From Hofstenia miamia (taxonomy: Eukaryota > Xenacoelomorpha > Acoela), in NCBI GenBank assembly GCA_004352715.1, contig SCFE01000082.1, positions 1,478,299 to 1,542,298 of the forward strand: a stretch of 64,000 bases of DNA, written 5' to 3'. The notes beneath the pieces are model-generated. The model worked only from the letters and a program-made list of their open reading frames with translations, did not search any database and was not told the DNA's origin. This document shows, piece after piece, positions 12,318 to 21,907 of the stretch. Numbering within the stretch: the first letter of the stretch is position 1; every line of letters begins with the position of its first letter. The position numbers were made by a program, and so were the translations under genes.

Positions 12318-13602
12318 TTCTTTGGTTCAAAAAAAGTGGCCGCTGAAATAATAGATTTTTCTAAGCATTGAGCAAACAAAATAATATAAGAAAATATGAG
12401 TCTGATGCGTCTTTGTCTTGCCTATTCAGTCCCAGTCCATTTCTCCACAAATTTTCCTTCGTTTTCAAGACACTGGCCCAAACACGTCGGGATAGAACTC
12501 ATCAAATTTTTTCTTACCGCTGGCACAATTACATGTTGAGATTCTTGAACATACTGAATGAGTTCGTATTTTGTTTTCGGATTTTTCTTCTCAACAAAGG
12601 ATTTAAGCATCGTCCACATATTTTCCACTGGATTAATGTCTGGAGAATTGGGTGGCCACTGCAAAAATTGTACCGAATTTTCGGCAAAAAAATCTTTAGT
12701 TTGTCGGGTAGTATGGGGTGTGGCGCTGTACTGCTCTAGTATCCAGCCATCGGCAAATAATGCAGTGGCGTAAGGAATAAAGTCACCAACAATTTCGCAG
12801 TACTTGGAACTATCAATTGTACCTCTTTCGATGATTTTCATGTAAAAACCTTTACTCGATATTGCTCCCCAGACCATAATTTTGGGTGAAAACTTCGGGA
12901 AACCTTTTCGCGGCGTTTTTCGATAAGAACTCCAAAGCTTGATTTTATTCCGATGAAGTTGGAACACGCACTCGTCAGAAAGCCAGGTTTCTCCGAAATT
13001 GAAGTTCTTCCATGTTCTGCAAAATTCGATTCTTTTTTGCTCCTGGTCCGATGTGATATTCGGGATGATTTTTGCAGTTTTTTTCTGCACGCCGGACGAT
13101 TTCAGAGCTCGGAAAACTGTGGATTTACTGACGGATGTCCCAGCTAACTCGTTATAACGATCACAGACATTTTGAGTTGATGCCGACGGACATTTAAGCG
13201 CAATTTGACATAAGCGTTTTTTCTCATTGCCAGAAATTTGGAGAGGTCGGCCGCTTCCTTTCTTTCTTTCCAAGGTTCCCCTTTCTTCCAAGATTTTCAT
13301 GTTACGTCGGAAACTACGAGGTGGCATTTTCACCCGTTTCGACAGATATTCACGGTTGGTGGAGTCGTTGACATAGAGAAATTCAAGTAAATCGCGTTTC
13401 GCTTGCATTTCAAAATTTTGTGTTGAAGAATGATGTGTAGCATTTTCACCAGCTAAGTATCTGTCAATTGATTCACACGGCGACAAAGTCTGTTCAACGT
13501 GCTAACTTTTTTATTTTTGCCACATTTCGCCAAAATTTGCCGCTTTCGAGCTATACGCATTTTTCAAAAATATTGCCGCGGCCATTTTTTTTTGAACCAA
13601 GG
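12318..13602 (-). mobile_element. Tc1/mariner DNA transposon nested in the LINE
   Basis: Near-identical inverted ends: left TTGGTTCAAAAAAAG then TGGCCGC (from 12322), right reverse complement TTGGTTCAAAAAAAAATGG (from 13600). Candidate TA target duplications lie at 12316-12317 and 13603-13604; exact ends are uncertain by 2-4 bases because the outermost bases of the two ends differ. LINE coding sequence on both sides is continuous across the insertion, confirming transposition into a TA inside the LINE. Length is about 1.29 kb, normal for Tc1 elements. It carries one open transposase frame on the minus strand. Confidence 0.88.
12422..13486 (-). CDS. Tc1-type transposase, full-length ORF but second catalytic Asp replaced by Tyr
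   Basis: A 354-residue open frame of the Tc1 branch of IS630/Tc1/mariner (DDE_3). An N-terminal helix-turn-helix region (about residues 25-130) contains a GRP-type AT-hook-like linker (GSGRP, 77-81). The catalytic domain has WLSDECVFQL (D171), MVWGAIS (205-210) and WPPNSPDINPVENMW (E288). The second acidic residue normally lies in a QDNAPxH-like motif; here it reads EQYSATPH, so residue 253 is Tyr. Y253 to E288 leaves exactly 34 residues between, matching the DD34E layout, so the substitution is in the catalytic position itself. The protein should be catalytically dead though the frame is open over its full length, an unusual combination. DNA binding could persist. Confidence 0.88.
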   Translation of the reverse strand: MSPCESIDRYLAGENATHHSSTQNFEMQAKRDLLEFLYVNDSTNREYLSKRVKMPPRSFRRNMKILEERGTLERKKGSGRPLQISGNEKKRLCQIALKCPSASTQNVCDRYNELAGTSVSKSTVFRALKSSGVQKKTAKIIPNITSDQEQKRIEFCRTWKNFNFGETWLSDECVFQLHRNKIKLWSSYRKTPRKGFPKFSPKIMVWGAISSKGFYMKIIERGTIDSSKYCEIVGDFIPYATALFADGWILEQYSATPHTTRQTKDFFAENSVQFLQWPPNSPDINPVENMWTMLKSFVEKKNPKTKYELIQYVQESQHVIVPAVRKNLMSSIPTCLGQCLENEGKFVEKWTGTE

Positions 13603-14427
13603 TATGTTATTTTTAAATAGTGGTGTTACATTTGCCAATATTTATTCATCCGGAAAAAGGAAGCTCTTATACATGCATTTAAGATGCAACACATTGGTTC
13701 AGCTATTAAATCAGCTGTGAATCTTAGGAGCCAAATTGGTATTAGAAATGGTCCGCTGGATTTGAATTTTAAACGTTGCATCTACTTCATGATTTCCTAT
13801 TTAGTTGTAAAACGAAAGGAGAAAGAGGGTGGAGTTGATTTAGTTTTAAGATAAAAAAGTTACATTCATACCGTTGTAGTTTGCTAAATTTTGAAAACTT
13901 CATTGAAGGCATTACAGATTTATTTTTATTTGTAATCAATTTATCTTTATAGTATATTCTTTTTATTATTTTCTGTTTAATAAATTGGTAATAAATTCCC
14001 ATTTATTTTTTTGAGATTAAGGATTTTGATATTGAAAACGTGAATAATTATTACTTGCTTTTCTTATAACAACACTGCATAAATTTCGTGCAGATTTATA
14101 GACATTATGATTGTCCTTTGTTTGAGAATTGTGTATTTTTTCCCATTCTGCCTTTTTTGTTTGATTAAATCAATTTATTTGAAATCAATCCATGGTTTTG
14201 AGGCATCATTTGAAGGGTTTTTTGAATATTCGAATGAGAGAATATATTTTTCTGGGTGCCATATATCCTAATAGAAGAATATAGTTTTTGTAAAATTTGA
14301 TAGCATTTCATTAATTGTTAATGATGAATATATGGAATTTCAATTTTCGCCTTCTAAATACTGTCGCTTTTTGCACTTTCTTTTGAATTTTCTCGCATGT
14401 TTTCGAAGATTTAGTGGAAATACCCAC

Positions 14428-15963
14428 TTTTAGTCTATTCAAATAAGTAACTATAAGAGACGAAGCATTTTCTGATATTATGAAGTAGTCAATGAGTGTT
14501 TGAATATTAACAAACCATAATTATTGGTAACAATGGTTTAGGTATTTAATCCTCCTTTTAGTCTATTCAAATAAGTAACTATAAGAGACGAAGCATTTTC
14601 TGATATTATGAAGTAGTCAATGAGTGTTTGAATATTAACAAACCATAATTATTGGTAACAATGGTTTAGGTATTTAATCCTCCTTTTAGTCTATTCAAAT
14701 AAGTAACTATAAGAGACGAAGCATTTTCTGATATTATGAAGTAGTCAATGAGTGTTTGAATATTAACAAACCATAATTATTGGTAACAATGGTTTAGGTA
14801 TTTAATCCTCCTTTTAGTCTATTCAAATAAGTAACTATAAGAGACGAAGCATTTTCTGATATTATGAAGTAGTCAATGAGTGTTTGAATATTAACAAACC
14901 ATAATTATTGGTAACAATGGTTTAGGTATTTAATCCTCCTTTTAGTCTATTCAAATAAGTAACTATAAGAGACGAAGCATTTTCTGATATTATGAAGTAG
15001 TCAATGAGTGTTTGAATATTAACAAACCATAATTATTGGTAACAATGGTTTAGGTATTTAATCCTCCTTTTAGTCTATTCAAATAAGTAACTATAAGAGA
15101 CGAAGCATTTTCTGATATTATGAAGTAGTCAATGAGTGTTTGAATATTAACAAACCATAATTATTGGTAACAATGGTTTAGGTATTTAATCCTCCTTTTA
15201 GTCTATTCAAATAAGTAACTATAAGAGACGAAGCATTTTCTGATATTATGAAGTAGTCAATGAGTGTTTGAATATTAACAAACCATAATTATTGGTAACA
15301 ATGGTTTAGGTATTTAATCCTCCTTTTAGTCTATTCAAATAAGTAACTATAAGAGACGAAGCATTTTCTGATATTATGAAGTAGTCAATGAGTGTTTGAA
15401 TATTAACAAACCATAATTATTGGTAACAATGGTTTAGGTATTTAATCCTCCTTTTAGTCTATTCAAATAAGTAACTATAAGAGACGAAGCATTTTCTGAT
15501 ATTATGAAGTAGTCAATGAGTGTTTGAATATTAACAAACCATAATTATTGGTAACAATGGTTTAGGTATTTAATCCTCCTTTTAGTCTATTCAAATAAGT
15601 AACTATAAGAGACGAAGCATTTTCTGATATTATGAAGTAGTCAATGAGTGTTTGAATATTAACAAACCATAATTATTGGTAACAATGGTTTAGGTATTTA
15701 ATCCTCCTTTTAGTCTATTCAAATAAGTAACTATAAGAGACGAAGCATTTTCTGATATTATGAAGTAGTCAATGAGTGTTTGAATATTAACAAACCATAA
15801 TTATTGGTAACAATGGTTTAGGTATTTAATCCTCCTTTTAGTCTATTCAAATAAGTAACTATAAGAGACGAAGCATTTTCTGATATTATGAAGTAGTCAA
15901 TGAGTGTTTGAATATTAACAAACCATAATTATTGGTAACAATGGTTTAAGTATTTAATCCTCT
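14428..15963 (+). repeat. Tandem array: 12 copies of a 128-bp unit
   Basis: Twelve units of 128 bp begin at 14428, 14556, 14684 and so on to 15836. By eye the first eleven are identical; the twelfth differs only near its end (15948 and 15963). Each unit contains a 7-bp inverted pair AAACCAT/ATGGTTT (unit positions 85-91 and 106-112) that could form a stem with a 14-base loop. No frame stays open through the unit. The array lies directly against the LINE remnant. A diverged inverted piece of the unit (TTGTTACCAATAATTA) occurs near 18570. Such homogeneity indicates very recent amplification or ongoing homogenisation; the true copy number may be higher than assembled. Confidence 0.97.
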
Positions 15964-16096
15964 TTGGTATCTAAATTTAGACTTGGTTGAAATAATCAAA
16001 TTTAAATTCTTTCAACGATTTTGAGCAGAAGAAACTATTTCACCCATTTTGAAACATCTAAAGGAATGTGGACTAAGTTATGACTGGGGCAACCAT

Positions 16097-16273
16097 AAGT
16101 CAATAAGGTCAAAATTTTTCTCTGACTTCCAATCATTCTAAAAAGGCTTCCAGACATGTTTTTTATACACGTATGGGTGTTTGGATACTCTTGATAGGTC
16201 AAAATAAAGTCAAAATTTTTGTTTTAAGTCAATAAAGTCAAAAAAATTATTTAAGATCAATAAAGTCAAAATC
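16097..16273 (+). repeat. Left subterminal GTCAA repeats of the hAT element
   Basis: At least four copies of an AGTCAATAAAGTCAAAA-like motif (16097-16115, 16195-16217, 16226-16246, 16251-16273). They are probable transposase-binding sites, as hAT transposases bind multiple short subterminal repeats. The same motif recurs at the right end in the same strand orientation. Confidence 0.75.
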
Positions 16274-16855
16274 ATGTTGAATTTGGATATAGAGAAGAAT
16301 ATTTGAGGGCATTTTTGCGCATTTTTCCGCATAAGTTGGCCTTTTTGGTTACATTTTGTGTGTTAATTAGCAAAACACCCGATTTAGTTTGCTTTTTGCA
16401 GGGTCAAGTAAGGTATTCTGATTAGAGTTGTTTCAAGCTTTGAACGACCTTTGCAAAAGCTTATTCATAACGCCAAACAGAATACCTATTTGCCAGGCTT
16501 GCACGGTGGGGCGAGAATTCCCGCCCCGCAACGCCCCACATGCGGGGATTCGTGATGTAAATATTTTCAATTTGGCAGTGAAATGTGTTTAAATTTGAGA
16601 GTGGTGATAATTGCTTTGTGAAATTATTCCACAGTACCGCGTGTTTCACCTACTTAAAATTTCAATTTCGTCAAACAACAAAAGTGATTGAAACACCGCA
16701 CACGTGTATGGCCACCCTTATTTACAAACCACTTGACAACTAGAACACAGTTGGATATATTCTACTCCAACCAGATAACGTTTGCTAAGAAATTACTCAC
16801 TCTATTCAAATTTGACATTCTACTCATTGTTTCTTTTATTGCATTGTTGTACAAA

Positions 16856-18241
16856 ATGCCAAAATATGCTGAATCAGACGCTTCCAAAATCCGCAATATT
16901 GTTCGAAGCTATCCAAGTGAATTTCAACTAACTGCAGACTCTAGGAAGCTTTATTGTAAGTTGTGTGAAGTTGTTGTACAGCACTCAAAAACATTCTTTG
17001 TTGACAGTCACAGGAATAGCGGACGCCACAAACGAAATCTCAAAAGAACAGACAGTTCAGTGGTTCAACAGCAGTCCACACTTAGATTTGCTACTGAGTC
17101 TTTTGGAGAAAGGGTAATCCGGGCTTTCCTTGCAGCCAATATTCCACTTCACAAGCTGAGGAATCCAGCTCTTCGGTCATTGTTTTCAGATATTGGTAAA
17201 CCCCTTCCCAGTGAATCATGGTGTCGTGAAAAGCTGAGCGTGATATCCTCCCTGGAAAGTGAGAGAATCAAGGAGATCATTGGAGGAAAAGAAATGTTCA
17301 TGGTCACCGATGAAACAGAAATAAACAATAGAAAATATATTCATATTCTGGTCGCCACTGTTGACGCTCCTGAAACAACATACCTTTCTATGTGTAAGGA
17401 ATTGTCCGGTGCCGTTACTGCCCAGTGTGTTGTGCAGCACATTGATGACATGGCAAAAGAGCTCGGTGTTCATAGAGATAATTTTGTCCTGCTCCTCAGT
17501 GATGCAGCAGCATACATGAGGTCAGCAGGTGGGACATTGAAGATACTTTTCCCGCGTCTAAGTCATGTAATGTGTGTAGCGCATCTGCTGCACAACGTCT
17601 CAATGAGAGTGCGCTCAGGATATAAGAAAACAGATGAGCTAATTGCCGCAGTTAAAGCTGCGACTGTTAAAAACAAAACCAGACGCAACCAGTTTGCAGG
17701 AATCGGCTATCCGCCAACACCAATTATTACGAGATGGGGATCGTGGATTTCTGCAGCTGGGTATTATGCCGAAAAGCTGCCCCAAATCACAGCAATCATT
17801 GATGCATGGGAGGACACTGGAATTCTTGTGCACAAATGCAAAGCAGCCATTTCCAAGGATGGCCTATCAAAGGAGCTCGTTGAAATACAAACATGGTATA
17901 GCTGCCTGGTCAAATTGCTCGAGAGAGTAGAAGGGTCGAAATACACCATGCTTGACGCATCAAGTGACATGACAGCTTTGAAGGAAAAGCTAAACGGAGA
18001 TCCTCTACAAGTAAAGGCATATCTAGAGAAACGATTGGAGAAGAACGAGCTTACGGAGATTGTGAATCTCACTCGTTCCGACATCTCGCCTGCCCTTTAT
18101 TCCAAGCTTCAGAAATGTCCACCAACCTCAGTGACAGTTGAGCGAAGTTTCTCAATGCTCAACAAACTGTTGGCGTCTGATAGACATTTTCTTCCTGAGA
18201 ACTTGCATAAATACATGATGTTATACTACAACTCCAGTTAG
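16856..18241 (+). CDS. hAT-family transposase, intact 461-aa ORF with CGGBP1-like zinc finger
   Basis: I chose ATG 16856 (MPKYAESDASK...); the frame is open further upstream but has no ATG there. Residues ~35-65 hold a C-x2-C...H-x4-H zinc finger (CKLCEVV...HRNSGRH) resembling the BED/CGGBP1-type finger of this hAT branch. Catalytic core landmarks: D152 (VTDETEINN), D216 (LLSDAAAYM), the hAT C-x2-H motif C240-H243 (CVAHLLHN), the conserved TRWGSW block (~286-291) and E429 in PPTSVTVERSFSML, the C-terminal dimerisation signature. The protein ends with the normal LHKYMMLYYN tail. Every key residue expected for an RNaseH-fold hAT transposase is visible. It is shorter than the classical 600-800-residue hATs, with a small insertion domain. 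It could alternatively be a domesticated CGGBP1-like gene, but matching element ends argue for a transposon. Confidence 0.9.
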   Translation: MPKYAESDASKIRNIVRSYPSEFQLTADSRKLYCKLCEVVVQHSKTFFVDSHRNSGRHKRNLKRTDSSVVQQQSTLRFATESFGERVIRAFLAANIPLHKLRNPALRSLFSDIGKPLPSESWCREKLSVISSLESERIKEIIGGKEMFMVTDETEINNRKYIHILVATVDAPETTYLSMCKELSGAVTAQCVVQHIDDMAKELGVHRDNFVLLLSDAAAYMRSAGGTLKILFPRLSHVMCVAHLLHNVSMRVRSGYKKTDELIAAVKAATVKNKTRRNQFAGIGYPPTPIITRWGSWISAAGYYAEKLPQITAIIDAWEDTGILVHKCKAAISKDGLSKELVEIQTWYSCLVKLLERVEGSKYTMLDASSDMTALKEKLNGDPLQVKAYLEKRLEKNELTEIVNLTRSDISPALYSKLQKCPPTSVTVERSFSMLNKLLASDRHFLPENLHKYMMLYYNSS

Positions 18242-18366
18242 CCACACTGTATCTGATGTACATTTGTGGTTGTACAAAATGTAACTGTATCCCTTTTTTG
18301 AAATAAATTTTCAAAAAATCACAACCAGTTTCTTATTGTTTATGCATAGCAAGGTTCTTTTTCTAT

Positions 18367-18430
18367 AGGTCAAAATAAAGTCAAAATTTGAAATTTATAG
18401 GTCAAAATTTCAGAAAATAAAGTCAAAATT
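18367..18430 (+). repeat. Right subterminal GTCAA repeats of the hAT element
   Basis: Two clusters (from 18367 and from 18399) of AGGTCAAAATAAAGTCAAAA-like sequence within 75 bases of the right terminus. They match the left-end motif in direct, not inverted, orientation. Confidence 0.75.
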
Positions 18431-18450
18431 CCGGTTGCCCTAGTTATGAC

Positions 18451-20591
18451 GTAAAAATTTTAAGGAATACCAAAGCAAAGCATCTCAACATTATTGAAGG
18501 TAATTTAATTAGGTCATTTCAACTAATTCTAATCACCAATCACCAAAGAATATTACATACATAAACTATTGTTACCAATAATTAAAATGTATGCTTAGCT
18601 TGAAGTAGTATAAAGTTTATCACTAGGTCAATATGGGGTAAAATTTTTTTAGATTTTTGGTCAAATATTTTGAATATTTTAAGTTCTTAAGTAAAAATAA
18701 TAATCGCCCTAGCTATCATCAAAATAAATGAGTTGAAAAAAATTTCAATTTATTAACCTACTTTGAATTTGAAAAGATTCTTATACTATTGCAAATATAA
18801 ATTGTGCACAAATTTCTCTTTACACTTGTAATAAATTTTATGTTATCAATTTATTGTGTATTCACTGAAAAGTTCTATCAGACATAACGTCTTAGGATCT
18901 GTTTGAAGTTGATGACTTGAATCTGGTCCAACCAGGTTATGTATCAACGGGAACTTATCGGTTTAGTCAGTCACGCCAAAATCAATCACCACATTTTGAA
19001 TTGAATAAAATTGACTAACAATTGTGTCATTGACTACTTGGGTAAGCATTTTAGGGTAGATTCCTAACTACACTAGCATATGTACTTTTTTTTAACAAAT
19101 TGAGGTTTTGTTACAATAGGTTTGTGACTAATTTTTTTAAATAAATATTCATTTGTTGGCTTAAAATGCCAATACCTCAGAGTTAAAGCATAAATATATC
19201 GAAGTAACAAGTTATTGCAGAAACTCCGTTTTTATATGAAATCTTATATTTTCAATATCCCATTTTATGAAATGAAAAAAAGTTGGACTAATCCACTCAG
19301 TAGAATAATAAGAAACACTAGTGATATCAAAACGAGGTTTTAAGACCTTTTTACTTTTTTTGTTTGAAATCTGTTAAATCATAAATGAAATAAATTTTCA
19401 GTAAATTTAATGAGTAACGTAGTTTCACATTGTGTAATTTATTAATGCAAATTTTTAGAAAAAACTAGCTGGAAATCTTCTATTATGCATACAATATTCG
19501 AACCCCCTGAGATGAATTTAGGAATATACCGATATTGAAATGGTTTCCCTTGAAATTTAAAGAAAATTGAAAAATACTTGTTGGTTTTTAGTAAAATTTA
19601 CTAAATGTTTGCTATAGAAGTTATGTAAGCCCCATTCATTATACTTTGTCTCCATAAATTTGTGGCAGTTTGTGATGTTGATAAAACGTAGGTTGCAAAC
19701 TACCATGGTGTGAATTTTGAAATTTTGATAAAAAATTGTATAAACATTTTGTTAAAATTATATATAAATATAAATTTTGAACATGTCAGCGAATAGATCC
19801 ATTCGCTTGAAAATATCCCCTGATCTTCTTTAATTGCTTAATACTGTGGAATGAATTTAGTTGTGCTTTCTTTTAGAATAGAATATTATAATTTTGTTTT
19901 TCTAGGAATGAATAAAATCATGGAAGGAGTTGCTTCACAAAATATAATCTATTTCCTAGCAATGTATTTAAAGATCATTGGCAAAAATTATTAAAATTAA
20001 AAATGTAGGATTACATAATGCACAAATTAGTCTATATTTAAATTTAAATCAATCTAAGCATTACAAAGAAGCGTTGGAGTGAAGATTCATTATCGAAGAA
20101 GGTTTAACGTCTCGATGAGTGTACCTTCTTTCGTAGGATTATCCCCCATTCTTCTTGTCTTTCTGAACTATGGCAGCGAGGATTCTATCTAAATTTCTAA
20201 GCGTTAAGCCTACTTGCGAGGTGTAGGGAGTTTAACTAAATGTTAAGTTCTCTCAACCAATCATATTCAGCTTAATCTCTGACGTTGAGGTGACTATTAA
20301 ATAAATTACATTGTTACATAATTGTTGATAAATGCAATTGAAACGGAAATAACTAAGACATTTCGCAAACAAATTCAAATAATAATTTTCAATAGCTCAA
20401 CATAGACTTTGTACTTAAGAATAAAGTTTCATTTGATTGTTTGTTAATGTCTTTATAGCAAACAATCTTTTTGTTATTATGTAATACCCTGGGAAAGGAT
20501 CATTAACGGTTCATATCTTTTTTCTGATATAGTTTTGCCTCAAAATTGAAAATTAAAATATTTATATAGCTAAATATCTAATTTTTTCAAT
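18451..20591. other. AT-rich noncoding DNA
   Basis: No protein motif or element ends recognised. Near 18565-18590 is an inverted, diverged fragment of the 128-bp satellite unit. A patch at about 20095-20250 is noticeably less AT-rich, with no identity I can assign. Confidence 0.5.
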
Positions 20592-20593
20592 TA

Positions 20594-21905
20594 CAGTCGC
20601 GCTCAAAGTTTGCATGACTTAAAAAATATCACATAAATCGCCAGAATTTAGTGTTTATGTTAATTATATTTCAAACAATAACATCAAACGAAAACTCACA
20701 AAATCACATCAATGTTTCGTTTGCCATCCACGGCTCTTAATAACAGCCTCTATTCTTCTTGGCATCGAATCCGCCAAAATCTGACACTTTTCGACCATTT
20801 CGGGAACATTTTTCCATAATTTCAAAATGTGGATATGCTTTCTTGTTTGGAATAAGCTTTTTCCAGCTTCTTTATAATGGCCCAGAGGTTCTCCACTGGG
20901 TTAAGGTCCGGCGATGCAGGTGGCCATTCTAGTAGGCGACTCTTTTTTCAGCGAAGTGCTCCAGAGCTCGTCTGCTCACATGACATGGCGTGTTGCCTTG
21001 CTGGAAATACCCACTTCCATCCGGAAGCCATTCTTACATTTGCTGAACTACACGCCTATCGATAATATGTTCGATGTCTTGTTGCGAGTTCATCGTTCCC
21101 TCGACCACATGGCATCGGCCTGTTCCTTGGTATCCATATCATCACTCTCACCGGATGCTTTTGGGTCAGGTTGTAGTGAGCTGGGGTGAGCTCATGACCA
21201 TCCACGACCCTAACATAGCGAGGACAGTTGTCGCAGACTTCAATGACAGTTTCGTCACTAAAAATCACGTGTCTCCGTTGATCCAGCAACCAATTCTCAT
21301 ATTGGCGAGTCCACGAAAGGCGTTTTGCGGCTTGAAACTCCGACAAAGATGGTCTCCTGTACGGCTTTACAGCCTTGCAACCACCTCGTGACAATGTTCG
21401 CTTGACCGTGCTTATGGAGCATGAATCACCTGATGGCCCAAGAGCCATTTGTAGTTCCTTTGCAATTGAGCGAGGACTTTTAACCGCCAATTGTCGCAGA
21501 ATGACGTACGCCGCGGTCTCTAAGAGCTTTGGGGCGTCCACGATTAGCATAATTCGTACCGCTTTGACCAGTTTCTTTGAATCTTTGTATTGTCCTGGCT
21601 ACGGTAGATTGGTTGATGCCCAAATCATTGGCATCACGAGTACTCTAAGTAGTATTCTCGTACAACGGAAATTATCTGCTTTTGCATAACATCTTGGGAT
21701 TCCATGACGAAATTGATTTTAAGACAAATTGTAACACTATGTATTGAATTTTTCAACTAACGTTTTTAAACTCAACTGCAGTAATGCCTATTCTTCGAAA
21801 CAGTTCAAATAATATCATTTGGTCTGTCTGATCTGTCATTTTAGAATGTATATAGGCGAGAAAACCATAAGCAACTAGGTGATGCAAACTTTTTGAGTGC
21901 GACTG
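20594..21905 (-). mobile_element. Tc1/mariner DNA transposon with clear terminal repeats, decayed
   Basis: Flanked by TA (20592-20593 and 21906-21907). Left terminus CAGTCGCGCTCAAAGTTTGC; right terminus reverse-complemented CAGTCGCACTCAAAAAGTTT. The inverted repeat extends about 25 bp with a few mismatches, and the CAGT start is typical of Tc1. Length is 1312 bp. It carries a degenerate minus-strand transposase and is of a different family from the Tc1 at 12318-13602 (ends and protein differ). Confidence 0.93.
20709..21705 (-). pseudogene. Tc1-type transposase, frameshifted
   Basis: The start MESQDVMQKQ lies at 21705. The N-terminal DNA-binding region is broken by stops; the best-preserved run is 21550-21056, with LAVKSPRSIAKEL (helix-turn-helix) and HVIFSDETVIEV, the first catalytic Asp. 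Further on, FQQGNTPCH (~20980-21005) is the second-Asp motif with Gly in place of Asp, then WPPASPDLNPVENLWAI (~20872-20925) with the third acidic residue, and a C-terminus ending at 20709. Several frame changes separate these blocks. About 330 codons in total, normal Tc1 length. Non-functional. Confidence 0.88.
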
Positions 21906-21907
21906 TA

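Larger units (their letters stand above)
11930..14427 (-). mobile_element. LINE (CR1/L2/jockey-like) RT remnant, split by a Tc1 insertion
   Basis: Minus-strand remnants of an APE-type LINE ORF2. Upstream part (13604-14427): degenerate pre-RT with SSGPFLIPIWLLRFTADLIA (~13650-13735) and FPDE...ANVTPLFKN (~13612-13655), the usual lead-in to the RT domain. Downstream part (11930-12317): RPISIKSPISKVFEQ (~12270-12315), QHGIRKGISTSDA (~12180-12220), ACLDLSKAFDSMD (RT motif A, ~12080-12120) and VPQSIILGPLLFN-like motif B (~11985-12030). Stops and at least one frameshift are present. The protein path is continuous from 13604 to 12317 once the Tc1 element between them is disregarded, which fixes the order of events. 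The left limit is approximate; no 3' tail was recognised. Confidence 0.82.
16085..18442 (+). mobile_element. hAT DNA transposon, apparently complete and autonomous
   Basis: The 8-bp target duplication GTTATGAC is perfect (16077-16084 and 18443-18450). The termini are TGGGGCAACC and, reverse-complemented, TAGGGCAACC. Length is 2358 bp. One long transposase frame lies inside with no stop or frameshift. Both ends carry repeated AGTCAA(A/T)A-type motifs in the same orientation. Perfect target duplication, matching termini and an open frame make this the youngest-looking and most plausibly active element of the window. Confidence 0.95.

Noticed and set aside
14428-15963. Could the tandem array be a CRISPR?
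   Set aside because: Units are 128 bp and identical throughout, with no short repeat/unique spacer alternation, and the window is eukaryotic.
17643-18084. ORFs overlapping the hAT transposase in other frames
   Set aside because: Shadows of the intact 461-aa transposase frame.
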